NCBI GenBank assembly: GCA_019911785.1
Contig: JAIOJM010000270.1
Coordinates: 1 to 16,083, forward strand
Length of the DNA: 16,083 nucleotides
Source of the DNA: Sulfuricella sp.
Lineage (GTDB): Bacteria > Pseudomonadota > Gammaproteobacteria > Burkholderiales > Sulfuricellaceae
Direction of reading: 5' to 3'
In this document: positions 1 through 6,754 of the stretch, piece by piece
Numbering within the stretch: position 1 is the stretch's first letter
Layout: each line of letters starts with the position of its first letter
Program-made: the position numbers and the translations under genes
Notes under the pieces: generated by a model
Told to the model about the DNA's origin: nothing
The model's input: only the letters and a program-made list of their open reading frames with translations
Databases searched by the model: none

Positions 1-118
1 CATTATCTGATCATGGACTGGCGCCTTTATGCCGATCCTGCGATGGCGCCATTACGGCGATCATCTGGTGGCGCCATTAGGCGATCATGGTTTGGCTCCT
101 ATGGGGCGATCCGTGACA
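1..118 (-). mobile_element. End of an IS21-like element with multiple terminal repeats (partial)
   Basis: Four imperfect tandem units of about 25 bp lie at 19-43, 44-68, 69-92 and 93-118, with a partial fifth at 1-18. Each carries a core like TGGCGCCATTA followed by a CGATC block. Read on the minus strand the outermost unit starts TGTCAC, so the tip of the element would be at 118 and its body lies to the left of the window. IS21-family elements are known for several internal copies of the terminal repeat that bind the transposase IstA, and for ends that begin with TG. No istA or istB gene is visible, so the family assignment is inference from end architecture. The junction sits inside the reverse transcriptase gene of the neighbouring intron, so this element arrived later. 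Confidence 0.5.
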
Positions 119-1388
119 GCCCCAATTCAGCGAAGTAACCATTTGACCAGCGTTTGTGATCGGCGTGACATTTCCCAATACCCGGTCGCTTTTCCTGCTT
201 GCGCAGGATCGCCCGTAATCGTCGGCGGATGAATCCATCCAACCTTGGAAACTCCCAGCGGCAGGCGTGCTTGAAGTAGCCATACCAACCTCTGATCATC
301 GGGGTGAGGTCGGCAATGATCCGCGTCAGGCTGTCGCCTCTGGTGCGACGGGTCTTTTCGCGTATCTTGTCCTTGAACCCTTGCAGGCTCTTTTTCCTCA
401 CCCAGCGCTTTCCCGCTTCGAACCGGTAGCCCAGAAACTCGAACCCTTGCCCTTTTATTCGGCAATCCCCGACGTGGGTCTTATCCGGGTGTAGGGTGAG
501 GCCGTTGGCTTCGACCCACGCTTTGACTTCTTCCAGTGCTGCGTGCGCTTGTTCCGCACTCTGGCACAGGATGACGAAGTCGTCGGCGTAGCGCACCATG
601 CGGTAGCCCAGCCGCGACATTGTTTCATCCAGAGGATGCAGGTAGAGATTCGCCAGTAACGGGCTGATGACCGCCCCTTGCGGGGTGCCTCCCGTCGGCG
701 TCCATCTTTCCAGCCCCTTGACGATGTCCTGTCGCAGCCAACCCGCCAGTAGTTCCAGCAGGCGGCCATCGCTGATGCGTTCTTCGAGCCGTTCTTTCAG
801 CAGGGGGTGCGGGATGCTGTCAAAGTAGCCTTTCAGGTCGGCGTCCACGACGTGGGTATAGCCTTGCTTGAGGGTCTTATCAACTTCCCGCAGCGCGTCT
901 TTGCAACCTCTTCCCGGTCGAAATCCGTAACTCGTCGGCAGAAATTCTTTCTCGAAGATGGGTTCTATTACCCGCTTGACCGCCGTTTGGACGATTCTGT
1001 CCTTGACGGTGGGGATGCCCAGCGGACGCGTCTTGCCTCCCGCTTTGGGTATTTCCACTCGTCGCACGGCTTGGGGCTGATACCGCCCTTCTTCGAGGTC
1101 TTCCGCCAGTTCATTCAGGTATCGTTCGGCGTGCGCTGCAAATCCTTCGATGCTTTGCCGGTCTATCCCCGCTGCGCCCCGGTTGGCTTTGACGTGTTCC
1201 CAATCCGCCTGGAGTGTGCTCGGTCGATAGACTTTGTCGATCAGGCTGAACCATTTGTTTCCTTTGACGCCGTTACCCAGCGCCGCCAACATGCGTTCCG
1301 TCCAGATGGTGCGATCTACCCAGTCCCATTGGGTGGGGGCAGATTCGGCTTGTTTAGCCCTTTCGGGCACTTCCGCCGTTTCGCTCAT
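99..1388 (-). CDS. ltrA: Group II intron reverse transcriptase/maturase, C-terminus replaced
   Basis: This is the intron-encoded protein, which assists splicing (maturase) and copies intron RNA into DNA. From the ATG at 1388, preceded by AGGAAGAG about 10 nt upstream, it has 429 residues. The frame stays open to 1613, but that part lies in ribozyme sequence. Visible motifs are the RT0-RT2 region with GGKTRPLGIP, SYGFRPGRGC, the TPQGAVISPLLANLYL block, the catalytic YADD at residues 267-270, and domain X with LTPMIRGWYGYFKH. No HNH endonuclease domain follows. Relatives end NAYFA-x-x-GLFSL plus a short tail. Here the protein reads GYFAELGL and then SRIAP-stop, because the last codons are encoded by the IS-like end. 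Loss of a few terminal residues may not abolish RT activity. Confidence 0.9.
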   Translation of the reverse strand: MSETAEVPERAKQAESAPTQWDWVDRTIWTERMLAALGNGVKGNKWFSLIDKVYRPSTLQADWEHVKANRGAAGIDRQSIEGFAAHAERYLNELAEDLEEGRYQPQAVRRVEIPKAGGKTRPLGIPTVKDRIVQTAVKRVIEPIFEKEFLPTSYGFRPGRGCKDALREVDKTLKQGYTHVVDADLKGYFDSIPHPLLKERLEERISDGRLLELLAGWLRQDIVKGLERWTPTGGTPQGAVISPLLANLYLHPLDETMSRLGYRMVRYADDFVILCQSAEQAHAALEEVKAWVEANGLTLHPDKTHVGDCRIKGQGFEFLGYRFEAGKRWVRKKSLQGFKDKIREKTRRTRGDSLTRIIADLTPMIRGWYGYFKHACRWEFPRLDGFIRRRLRAILRKQEKRPGIGKCHADHKRWSNGYFAELGLSRIAP

Positions 1389-1922
1389 GCTCTCGCTCTT
1401 CCTGTCTTTCGCTCTTCCTGTCTTTCGCGCTTCCACTTTCCTGCCTCCCTTCCCTCGGCGCGGCTTTGCTTTCCGCGCTTTCCAGTCTGCCTCTACAAAG
1501 TTTAGGCTCCAGGGTTCGCCCCCCAGCATGACGCCAGTTTCCCAGCCGTTGCGCCTTGGTCTGCTCTTCAGGCTTGCGGTACTACGAAGGCTCTGACTCC
1601 TGCCTCCCGTCACCTCTGGCGGCAGGTCTCCCCGCTTATCTCGTCACACCTTCCCAGCGTTCCGCCTCCAACCACGCGGTGCGCCCCGGCATCGCTTTAC
1701 ACGCCAACATCAGCGTGCCGGGCGAGTTTCGGACTTCGCCATGAATGAGCAGGCTCGTCGTCACACCCCGCCGAATCGAGTTCGTTATCCTACGGACCGC
1801 CAGTTCGCTTCCGGTTGCTCTCCACCCCGCCTCGCGACGACGCAGTTACCTTTGGCTACGGGATCTTGGCTTACCCCGACACGGACTTCCACCGTGCAGA
1901 TGTGACGCCTTTACGGGCGCAC
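1389..1922 (-). ncRNA. Group II intron 5' ribozyme part (domains I-III, presumed)
   Basis: This GC-rich segment lies between the intron 5' boundary at 1922 and the maturase start at 1388. It begins GTGCGCCC and then shows the GGAAGTCCGTGTCGGGG-type sequence found near the start of domain I in many bacterial introns. It has no coding signature of its own, although one frame stays open. I assign it to domains I-III by position and length only; I did not fold it. Domains V and VI, which would sit beyond the maturase stop, are missing. Confidence 0.6.
1395..1426. repeat. Perfect 16-bp tandem duplication before the maturase start
   Basis: The 16-mer gctcttcctgtctttc occurs twice back to back (1395-1410 and 1411-1426, plus strand). 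On the minus strand this duplicates an AGGAAGAG Shine-Dalgarno-like block just upstream of the maturase ATG. A 16-bp unit is not a multiple of three, which fits a non-coding leader. Confidence 0.9.
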
Positions 1923-1990
1923 TCATTCCGGCGAAGGCCGGAATCCAGAAGAATCAACAAACTAGACCCTGGCCTTCGCCGGGGTGACGA
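1923..1990. repeat. REP-like palindromic doublet, intron target
   Basis: Two GC-rich hairpins face each other. The first has perfect arms ATTCCGGC (1925-1932) and GCCGGAAT (1937-1944) with a GAAG loop. The second has CCCTGGC (1967-1973) and GCCGGGG (1978-1984) with a CTTC loop. A 22-nt spacer separates them. The outer ends are roughly inverted copies (TCATTCCGGCG against CGCCGGGGTGACGA), the layout of paired REP elements dispersed through proteobacterial genomes. The left copy lacks its outermost bases because the group II intron begins exactly there. It may also act as a terminator for the CapA gene, whose stop codon is about 90 nt away. Confidence 0.75.
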
Positions 1991-2076
1991 ATAAATCAGC
2001 GTTTCCCTAACTGCCTTGATTGTGGCGCGCGGAGATGGTGCTGTCTTTCTGCATTGCCATCGAGAAATGGCCGTGA

Positions 2077-3201
2077 TTATCGCGCCCATCGCAGCGTCAA
2101 GACATTATTCTCATTCAGTTTCACCCAGGTTCCGAACCCTTCGCCTTCCCTGTTCAGGACATTCCGCAGCCAAAGGGCTTCTTCCCCAGACGCCCGGTTT
2201 ACCCTGAAGTTTTTGATCCGGGTGGGGGTCATTTGCAGGCAAACCAGCTTGCCGGTCGATGGCTCCATGCTCGCAAAATACATCAAGCCCAGGTCGTCGC
2301 GGTAGGCTTCATACCCACTGATCCCCTCGTAGTCGTTGAGGAAGTCGCCGCAGCCGTAAAGGATAAGCTTCCCTTGGTACACCTCGATGCCCTTCACATG
2401 GTGGGAAGAGTGCCCGTGAACGACATCGACGTTCGCCTCGTCGATCAGCCGATGGGCGAATTCCTGCTGCTTGTGGGGAACCGGGTAGCCCCAGTTGCCT
2501 CCCCAGTGGATCGAGGCAACGACAATGTCGCCGGGCCGCCTTGCTTGCCCGACGCATTTCCGGATGTTCCGGACGGTGTCATCGGAGTAGTCCTGCAACA
2601 GGTTCACTCCGGGTTTTCCCTCGGAGGCGGCCCAGCTCCAGGGGATGCCGCTGGCTTCAGACCCGAACGCGAACACCAGCACCCTCCCCTTGCCGGGAAC
2701 GGCCATCACCGCAGGTGCCTCGGCCTCGCGCAGATCCCGGCCTGCACCAGCGGTTTTTATATTGGCCTTGCTCAATGTTTCCAGCGTCTCGGCCAGCCCC
2801 GGATAGCCCCAATCCAGAACATGGTTGTTCGCCAGGGCGCAGCAATCGATCTTTGCCGCGGTGAGTGAAGGGGTGTTTTCCGGATGCATCCGGTAGTTGA
2901 TGCCCTTGTCTTCCGCCGCATCGCTTTGGGTGATGCTGGTTTCCAGGTTGATGATGCGCACGTCGGGCCCGACTCGCTCCAGTTCAGCCAGGGCGTCCCC
3001 CCAGATATAGGAAAAGCCTGCGGGTTTCGGGATCGGGCCGTTCGCCTCTACGGCAATTGCCACGTACCCGGCTGCGCTTTTCATGTACGGCTCGTAGAGG
3101 ACGGGGTCGCCGGGGTGCGGCAGAACCTGGTCGACCCCCCTTCCCGTCATGACATCGCCGCACAGGAACACGGTGATGAGACTCGAAGCATCGGGTTTCA
3201 T
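2077..3201 (-). CDS. CapA family protein (PGA_cap metallophosphatase-like)
   Basis: The 374-residue protein belongs to the CapA/PgsA-like family, named for a subunit of poly-gamma-glutamate capsule synthesis and built on a calcineurin-like metallophosphoesterase fold. Family motifs are clear: GDVMTGR (15-21), INLETSIT (84-91), ANNHVLDWG (124-132), IHWGGN (231-236), HGHSSHH (262-268) and YGCGDFLNDY (282-291). The Asp, Asn and His residues in these motifs are the expected metal ligands. No signal peptide or membrane anchor is apparent, unlike Bacillus CapA, so it may be cytoplasmic. No capB, capC or other capsule gene is nearby. Many proteobacteria carry such solitary copies of unknown substrate, so the polymer link should not be assumed. 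The start at 3201 has a weak AGAG ribosome site. Confidence 0.9.
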   Translation of the reverse strand: MKPDASSLITVFLCGDVMTGRGVDQVLPHPGDPVLYEPYMKSAAGYVAIAVEANGPIPKPAGFSYIWGDALAELERVGPDVRIINLETSITQSDAAEDKGINYRMHPENTPSLTAAKIDCCALANNHVLDWGYPGLAETLETLSKANIKTAGAGRDLREAEAPAVMAVPGKGRVLVFAFGSEASGIPWSWAASEGKPGVNLLQDYSDDTVRNIRKCVGQARRPGDIVVASIHWGGNWGYPVPHKQQEFAHRLIDEANVDVVHGHSSHHVKGIEVYQGKLILYGCGDFLNDYEGISGYEAYRDDLGLMYFASMEPSTGKLVCLQMTPTRIKNFRVNRASGEEALWLRNVLNREGEGFGTWVKLNENNVLTLRWAR

Positions 3202-3282
3202 GGCTCTTTCAGTGGGGTATCGCTCATATCCGGTGCTCCGGCAATGTCTGTCGTTTCATTTTAGATCATACCGGAGGCTTTC

Positions 3283-3311
3283 TTGTAATCCGCAAACCCG
3301 CCCTCTAGACT
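3283..3311 (+). promoter_or_regulatory. Candidate sigma70 promoter upstream of the fbp remnant
   Basis: TTGTAA (3283-3288) and TAGACT (3306-3311) are separated by exactly 17 bp, each matching four of six consensus bases. The predicted transcript starts near 3318 and reaches an AAGGGG ribosome site just before the ATG at 3347. It may now serve the nth block downstream. Confidence 0.45.
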
Positions 3312-3346
3312 GAATCAAAGCATGTCAATTCAAAGGGGTAACAGCC

Positions 3347-3445
3347 ATGAAACTGACCTTGAGCGTCATCAAAGCCGACATCGGCTCCATCGGCGGCCAC
3401 ATCGCGCCTTCCCGTGCGCTGCTAGAGATGGTGCGCACTCAATAA
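3347..3445 (+). pseudogene. N-terminal remnant of fructose-1,6-bisphosphate aldolase/phosphatase
   Basis: A 32-codon frame starting MKLTLSVIKADIGSIGGH and ending at TAA 3443-3445 matches the start of the archaeal-type (class V) fructose bisphosphate aldolase/phosphatase. In that family the MKxTLSVIKADxGxxGGH segment carries the first metal-binding Asp and His. The complete enzyme is about 360-380 residues long, so over 90% is missing. The AAGGGG ribosome site 8-9 nt upstream and the promoter at 3283-3311 look intact. No later fragment of the gene is recognisable before nth, so a deletion is more likely than a point mutation. The intact enzyme works in gluconeogenesis and carbon fixation. Confidence 0.75.
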
Positions 3446-3523
3446 TCCAATCTGCGGAGATAGCCGCGATGTCAGCCATTGATACTCCAATGGCTCATTT
3501 CAGCAAAGCGCGTGATCAGGAAT

Positions 3524-4156
3524 ATGCCAATAAATTGCAATGAGGTGGTGAGTTTGCTGCTGGCGCAATACCCCGAGCCGAGGCTCGCCCTGAACTATGC
3601 CAACGCCCTCGAACTGCTGGTCGCGGTGATCCTTTCCGCCCAGTGCACCGATGCGCGGGTGAATGAAGTGACCCGGCACCTGTTCAGGAAATACCGGACG
3701 GCGGCTGACTTCGCCGCAGCGGACCCCGCGGCGCTGGAGGAAGATATCCGCCCTACCGGCTTCTACCGCAACAAGGCGAAAGCGGTGATCGGCTGTTGCC
3801 GCAAGCTGGTGGAAGAATTCGGCGGCAAAGTGCCGGAAACGCTGGAAGCGCTCATCACCCTGCCAGGAGTAGGAAGGAAAACCGCCAACATGGTGCTGGG
3901 CAACGCTTTCGGCAAACCGGGCATCGCCGTGGATACCCATGTGCTGCGCGTTGCCAACCGCCTCGGCCTCGTTTCATCAGACGATCCCGAGGAGGTGGAA
4001 AGGCGGCTGATGGAGCAACTTCCACCGGCGCAGTGGACGGCGTTCAGCAATGCCATGATCCTGCACGGCAGGCAGGTGTGCACGGCAAAAAAGCCGAAAT
4101 GCGGCGAGTGCGTCCTGTACGCCGAGTGCGGGTGGACTGGCAAAATGTCGGCCTGA
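3524..4156 (+). CDS. nth: Endonuclease III (DNA glycosylase/AP lyase)
   Basis: This base-excision repair enzyme removes oxidised pyrimidines and cuts abasic sites. The start at 3524 gives 210 residues, almost the length of E. coli Nth (211). Upstream in-frame starts would add an unlikely tail. Visible features are LLVAVILSAQCTD (31-43), the helix-hairpin-helix LPGVGRKTA (113-121) with catalytic Lys119, the catalytic Asp137 in VDTHVLRVANRLG, and four cysteines at 186, 193, 196 and 202 in the C-X6-C-X2-C-X5-C spacing of the [4Fe-4S] cluster. It is followed 10 nt later by the NTPase gene, so they are probably cotranscribed. Its ribosome site (AGGA, only about 4 nt away) is crowded. Expression may depend on the promoter of the broken fbp gene. 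Confidence 0.96.
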   Translation: MPINCNEVVSLLLAQYPEPRLALNYANALELLVAVILSAQCTDARVNEVTRHLFRKYRTAADFAAADPAALEEDIRPTGFYRNKAKAVIGCCRKLVEEFGGKVPETLEALITLPGVGRKTANMVLGNAFGKPGIAVDTHVLRVANRLGLVSSDDPEEVERRLMEQLPPAQWTAFSNAMILHGRQVCTAKKPKCGECVLYAECGWTGKMSA

Positions 4157-4166
4157 TGGGATGCTT

Positions 4167-4682
4167 ATGAAAACCCTGCTTTTAACCGGTGTCCCCGGCG
4201 TGGGCAAAACCACGGTGCTGCGCAAGGTGGCCGACGGATTGCCGGAGCGGCGGCTTGCCGGTTTCTATACCGATGAAATCCGCTCCGACGGCGAGCGGCG
4301 CGGTTTTCGCATGGTATGCTTCGATGGGCGCGAGGGAACAATGGCGCGAACGGAATTCCCTGGCCCCCACCGCGTCGGCAAATACGGCGTGGATGTGGCG
4401 GTGATCGATGCGCTGGCCGCTTCTTCCCTGAAGCCGGAGCAACACGCGGATGTTTATCTGGTGGATGAGATCGGCAAAATGGAATGTCTATCGGAGCAAT
4501 TCGTCGTCGCCATTGGCAGGATCCTGGAATCGGGCAAGCCGGTTGTCGCCACCGTCGCTTTGCACGGCGTGGGGCTCATCGATGAAGTCAAGCGCCGCCC
4601 AGGCATCCAGATATGGCAGGTGACCCGGGAGAACCGCGACCGTCTGCCGGATGACATCCTGGCTTGGCTGAGAAAGCCGTAA
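4167..4682 (+). CDS. THEP1-like nucleoside-triphosphatase (NTPase_1 family)
   Basis: This 171-residue P-loop protein matches the THEP1/NTPase_1 (former DUF265) family. Characterised members hydrolyse ATP and GTP slowly, and their physiological role is unclear. It has Walker A GVPGVGKTT (8-16), the family block GFYTDEIR (32-39) followed by RRGFRMVCFDG, the VGKYGVDV segment (70-77), and Walker B VYLVDEIGKME (96-106). The ATG at 4167 is preferred over the in-frame ATG at 4161 because GGGA lies at better spacing and the protein then begins MKTLLLTG as relatives do. It is wedged between nth and the phosphatase, with a 6-nt gap to the next start, consistent with one mRNA. A role tied to nucleic acids or nucleotides is suggested only by that context. 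Confidence 0.92.
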   Translation: MKTLLLTGVPGVGKTTVLRKVADGLPERRLAGFYTDEIRSDGERRGFRMVCFDGREGTMARTEFPGPHRVGKYGVDVAVIDALAASSLKPEQHADVYLVDEIGKMECLSEQFVVAIGRILESGKPVVATVALHGVGLIDEVKRRPGIQIWQVTRENRDRLPDDILAWLRKP

Positions 4683-4688
4683 TTGCTC

Positions 4689-5846
4689 ATGGTCCTGCCC
4701 GACTATCAAGGCGGCAGCATCCTCAACCTGATGGCCTCCATCGAGTCGGCCTGCGGCGGAAACCCGCCCTATCTGCCGCTGCGTGCACTGCCGCCGGATG
4801 AGATTGCCGGTGCCCGAAATCTCATCCTGCTGATCATCGATGGCCTGGGCCATGAACGCCTGATCAGCGGTTGCGCCGGTGGTGCGCTGCACCGCCACCT
4901 GCGGGCCAAAATCACTTCGGTATTCCCCTCCACCACGACCACCGCCATCACCACTTTTCTCACCGGCCTCGCACCCCAGCAGCACGGGCTGACCGGCTGG
5001 TTCACCTATTTTCGCGAGATCGGCAGCGTGGCCGCCGTGCTTCCGTTCCATCCCCGGCACGGCGGACGATCTTATCGGGATGCGGGCATCGAGGTAGGCG
5101 CCTTGATGGGCCATAAGCCATTTTTCGACAAGATCGCTGTGCCGTCCTACGTGGTGTCGCCGGAGTGGATCGTGCATTCCGACTTCAACGCCGCGCATTC
5201 CGGCCGGGCGCAAAGGCGGGGTTACGATACCATGGACACGATGTTCCGGAGCATCGCCGGGATCGTGCGCGAGAGCGCCGAGCGCAAGTATATCTATGCC
5301 TATTACCCCGGCCTGGATACGCTGGCGCACGAATACGGCATTGGCAGCCCGCGTGCGACGACGCTCCTGTCCAGACTGGATGAGGCTTTCGAGCGTTTCC
5401 TTGCGGAAATTGGCGGCAGCGATAGTACAGTGATCGTCAGTGCCGACCACGGTTTTATCGACGCCAGTCCAGGAAGTCAGATCGAGCTGGAAGATCACCC
5501 TGCCCTGGCGGAAACACTGCTGTTGCCGCTGTGCGGCGAACCACGGGCCGCTTACTGTTACGTGCATCCGGAAAAAACCGAACAGTTCGAGACCTATGTA
5601 CGCAGCGAACTGTCTGCCCAGGCCGGGCTGTTCAAGAGCCGGCAGCTGGTGGAAGAAGGCTGGTTCGGTCCGGGCGAGCCCCATCCGCGCCTGCTGGATC
5701 GGGTTGGGCATTACACCCTGGTCATGCGGGAGAATTACGCCATCAAGGATTGGTTGATCGGGGAAAGCCGCTATACCCACATCGGTCAGCACGGCGGGGT
5801 GAGCGAGGCGGAAATGCAGGTACCCCTGATTGTTGTCCAGGCTTAG
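4689..5846 (+). CDS. Alkaline phosphatase superfamily hydrolase (phosphodiesterase/nucleotide pyrophosphatase type)
   Basis: The 385-residue product shows the two-metal site of the type I phosphodiesterase/nucleotide pyrophosphatase branch. Asp51 lies in LLIIDGLG. The nucleophile is probably one of the threonines in SVFPSTTTTA (77-86). Asp210 and His214 lie in GLDTLAHEYG, Asp253 and His254 in SADHGF, and the late THIGQHGG supplies the last His. There is no signal peptide, so it is probably cytoplasmic. An in-frame TTG at 4683 is a possible start but the ATG at 4689 is more likely. It is the third gene of the nth-NTPase block. The substrate cannot be read from sequence; nucleotides or phosphonates are possibilities in this superfamily. 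Confidence 0.88.
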   Translation: MVLPDYQGGSILNLMASIESACGGNPPYLPLRALPPDEIAGARNLILLIIDGLGHERLISGCAGGALHRHLRAKITSVFPSTTTTAITTFLTGLAPQQHGLTGWFTYFREIGSVAAVLPFHPRHGGRSYRDAGIEVGALMGHKPFFDKIAVPSYVVSPEWIVHSDFNAAHSGRAQRRGYDTMDTMFRSIAGIVRESAERKYIYAYYPGLDTLAHEYGIGSPRATTLLSRLDEAFERFLAEIGGSDSTVIVSADHGFIDASPGSQIELEDHPALAETLLLPLCGEPRAAYCYVHPEKTEQFETYVRSELSAQAGLFKSRQLVEEGWFGPGEPHPRLLDRVGHYTLVMRENYAIKDWLIGESRYTHIGQHGGVSEAEMQVPLIVVQA

Positions 5847-5950
5847 AAGCTGTTTTGAAAATGGATATCCGGAATTGGGTGCTGACGACAGCCAGCCCTC
5901 CGCTTACTAGCAGGGAAGGCGTCTTTCAACACGCTGCCTATACTTTGACT

Positions 5951-6703
5951 ATGCCCAAACTCTCTCTCATCGTCACCGAAGCCGAACTGCTGATCGGGCG
6001 CTTGCCCGAGCCGAAACGTCGCGCGCTGCAGCAGGCGCTGGCCGATTTGTGCGAAACCCGCTGGCGCGAGCTGCGCGGGCCGGAGCCGGCGACAGTATTG
6101 GCGCATGCGCTGTGGTCTGTGACGCCGCCGCTTGCCGACCTGTTTGCCGAAATGTACGCGGCGGGCGATCCGCGGCTCGATCACGTTCTGCAAGGGCACA
6201 AGCCGGCATGGGGGTTGGCATTGCTCGTGCTGGAGGAGATCGAGCGCGGCGATGCCGAAGGCGCTCGTCTCGCGCATGAGCCGATGATGATGTTCGAGTC
6301 CGCCGAAGCGGCGATGCGTTACGCGGAGCGCGTCGCCGCGGCGCTCCGCGGCCAGCTGCAGGCCCTGCCTTTGCATCGGCATACCTCGCAACCGCCGTTG
6401 TGGAAAGCGCTCGCCGTTGTTGCGGCGCATACCGGGCGCTGCGATCTCAAGGCGATCAGCGAAGTAATCCGGCTCCTGGCTGCTGCGCCGGCCCCTGCGG
6501 GCAAGCCTTCGGACGAAGCGCTCGAGCGGCTGCGCAGCGCGCTGCACGATCTGGGCGTAAGCTTCCTGGGTATCGACAAAGATCAAATCCGCTACGAGCA
6601 GCACGGGCATGCGCACAAGCCCGTAAGCATCAAGCAACTGGGGGACGCGCTGATCGAGATTCGCCAAACGCAGCTTGCTCAGGGCAGCGTCGGCCAAGGC
6701 TAG
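5951..6703 (+). CDS. Conserved-looking hypothetical protein, helical, 250 residues
   Basis: I do not recognise this family. From the ATG at 5951 the protein begins MPKLSLIVTEAELL and is rich in Ala, Leu, Arg and Glu, with long helix-like stretches and no signal peptide or membrane segment. The last third (KALAVVAAHTGRCDLKAISEV to the end) looks like a small globular domain. Codon usage is strongly GCG/CGC/CTG, with third-position GC apparently higher than in the phosphatase gene before it, which argues that it is coding and perhaps of different origin. An in-frame ATG at 5861 would add 30 residues; neither start has a clear ribosome site. It lies about 100 nt after the phosphatase and converges on the gene at 6755. 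Confidence 0.7.
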   Translation: MPKLSLIVTEAELLIGRLPEPKRRALQQALADLCETRWRELRGPEPATVLAHALWSVTPPLADLFAEMYAAGDPRLDHVLQGHKPAWGLALLVLEEIERGDAEGARLAHEPMMMFESAEAAMRYAERVAAALRGQLQALPLHRHTSQPPLWKALAVVAAHTGRCDLKAISEVIRLLAAAPAPAGKPSDEALERLRSALHDLGVSFLGIDKDQIRYEQHGHAHKPVSIKQLGDALIEIRQTQLAQGSVGQG

Positions 6704-6754
6704 CCGGGCCGCAACGCGAGCGCGCTGACATGCGAAGCCCCAAAGTATTCCAGG

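Larger units (their letters stand above)
119..1922 (-). mobile_element. Group II intron, 3'-truncated
   Basis: On the minus strand the intron opens at 1922 with GTGCGCCCGTAA, matching the conserved 5' end GUGCGYC of bacterial group II introns. About 530 nt of presumed ribozyme domains I-III precede the reverse transcriptase start, a normal spacing. The reverse transcriptase runs to the junction with the IS-like repeats at about 118. Everything that should follow it (end of domain IV, catalytic domain V, branch-point domain VI and the 3' splice site) is absent. This copy should therefore be unable to splice or move by itself, although its protein could act in trans on related introns. The 5' exon is a REP-like hairpin. 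Confidence 0.85.

Noticed and set aside
807..1505. Long plus-strand frame opposite the maturase
   Set aside because: It is antisense to a clearly coding gene with RT motifs; its open length follows from the GC-rich codons of the maturase.
2077..3201. Capsule (poly-gamma-glutamate) biosynthesis locus
   Set aside because: Only a CapA-like gene is present; no capB, capC or capsule partners are nearby.
3469..3543. 24-codon frame (MSAIDTPMAHFSK...) between the fbp remnant and nth
   Set aside because: It has a plausible GGAG upstream but overlaps nth out of frame and resembles nothing known. It is too short to support.
4488..5792. 434-codon minus-strand frame opposite the phosphatase gene
   Set aside because: The plus strand carries all catalytic motifs of the hydrolase. 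The antisense frame has no recognisable domain.
5923..5950. TATACT just before the ATG at 5951 as a promoter
   Set aside because: No -35 element at proper spacing, and the leader would be almost absent.
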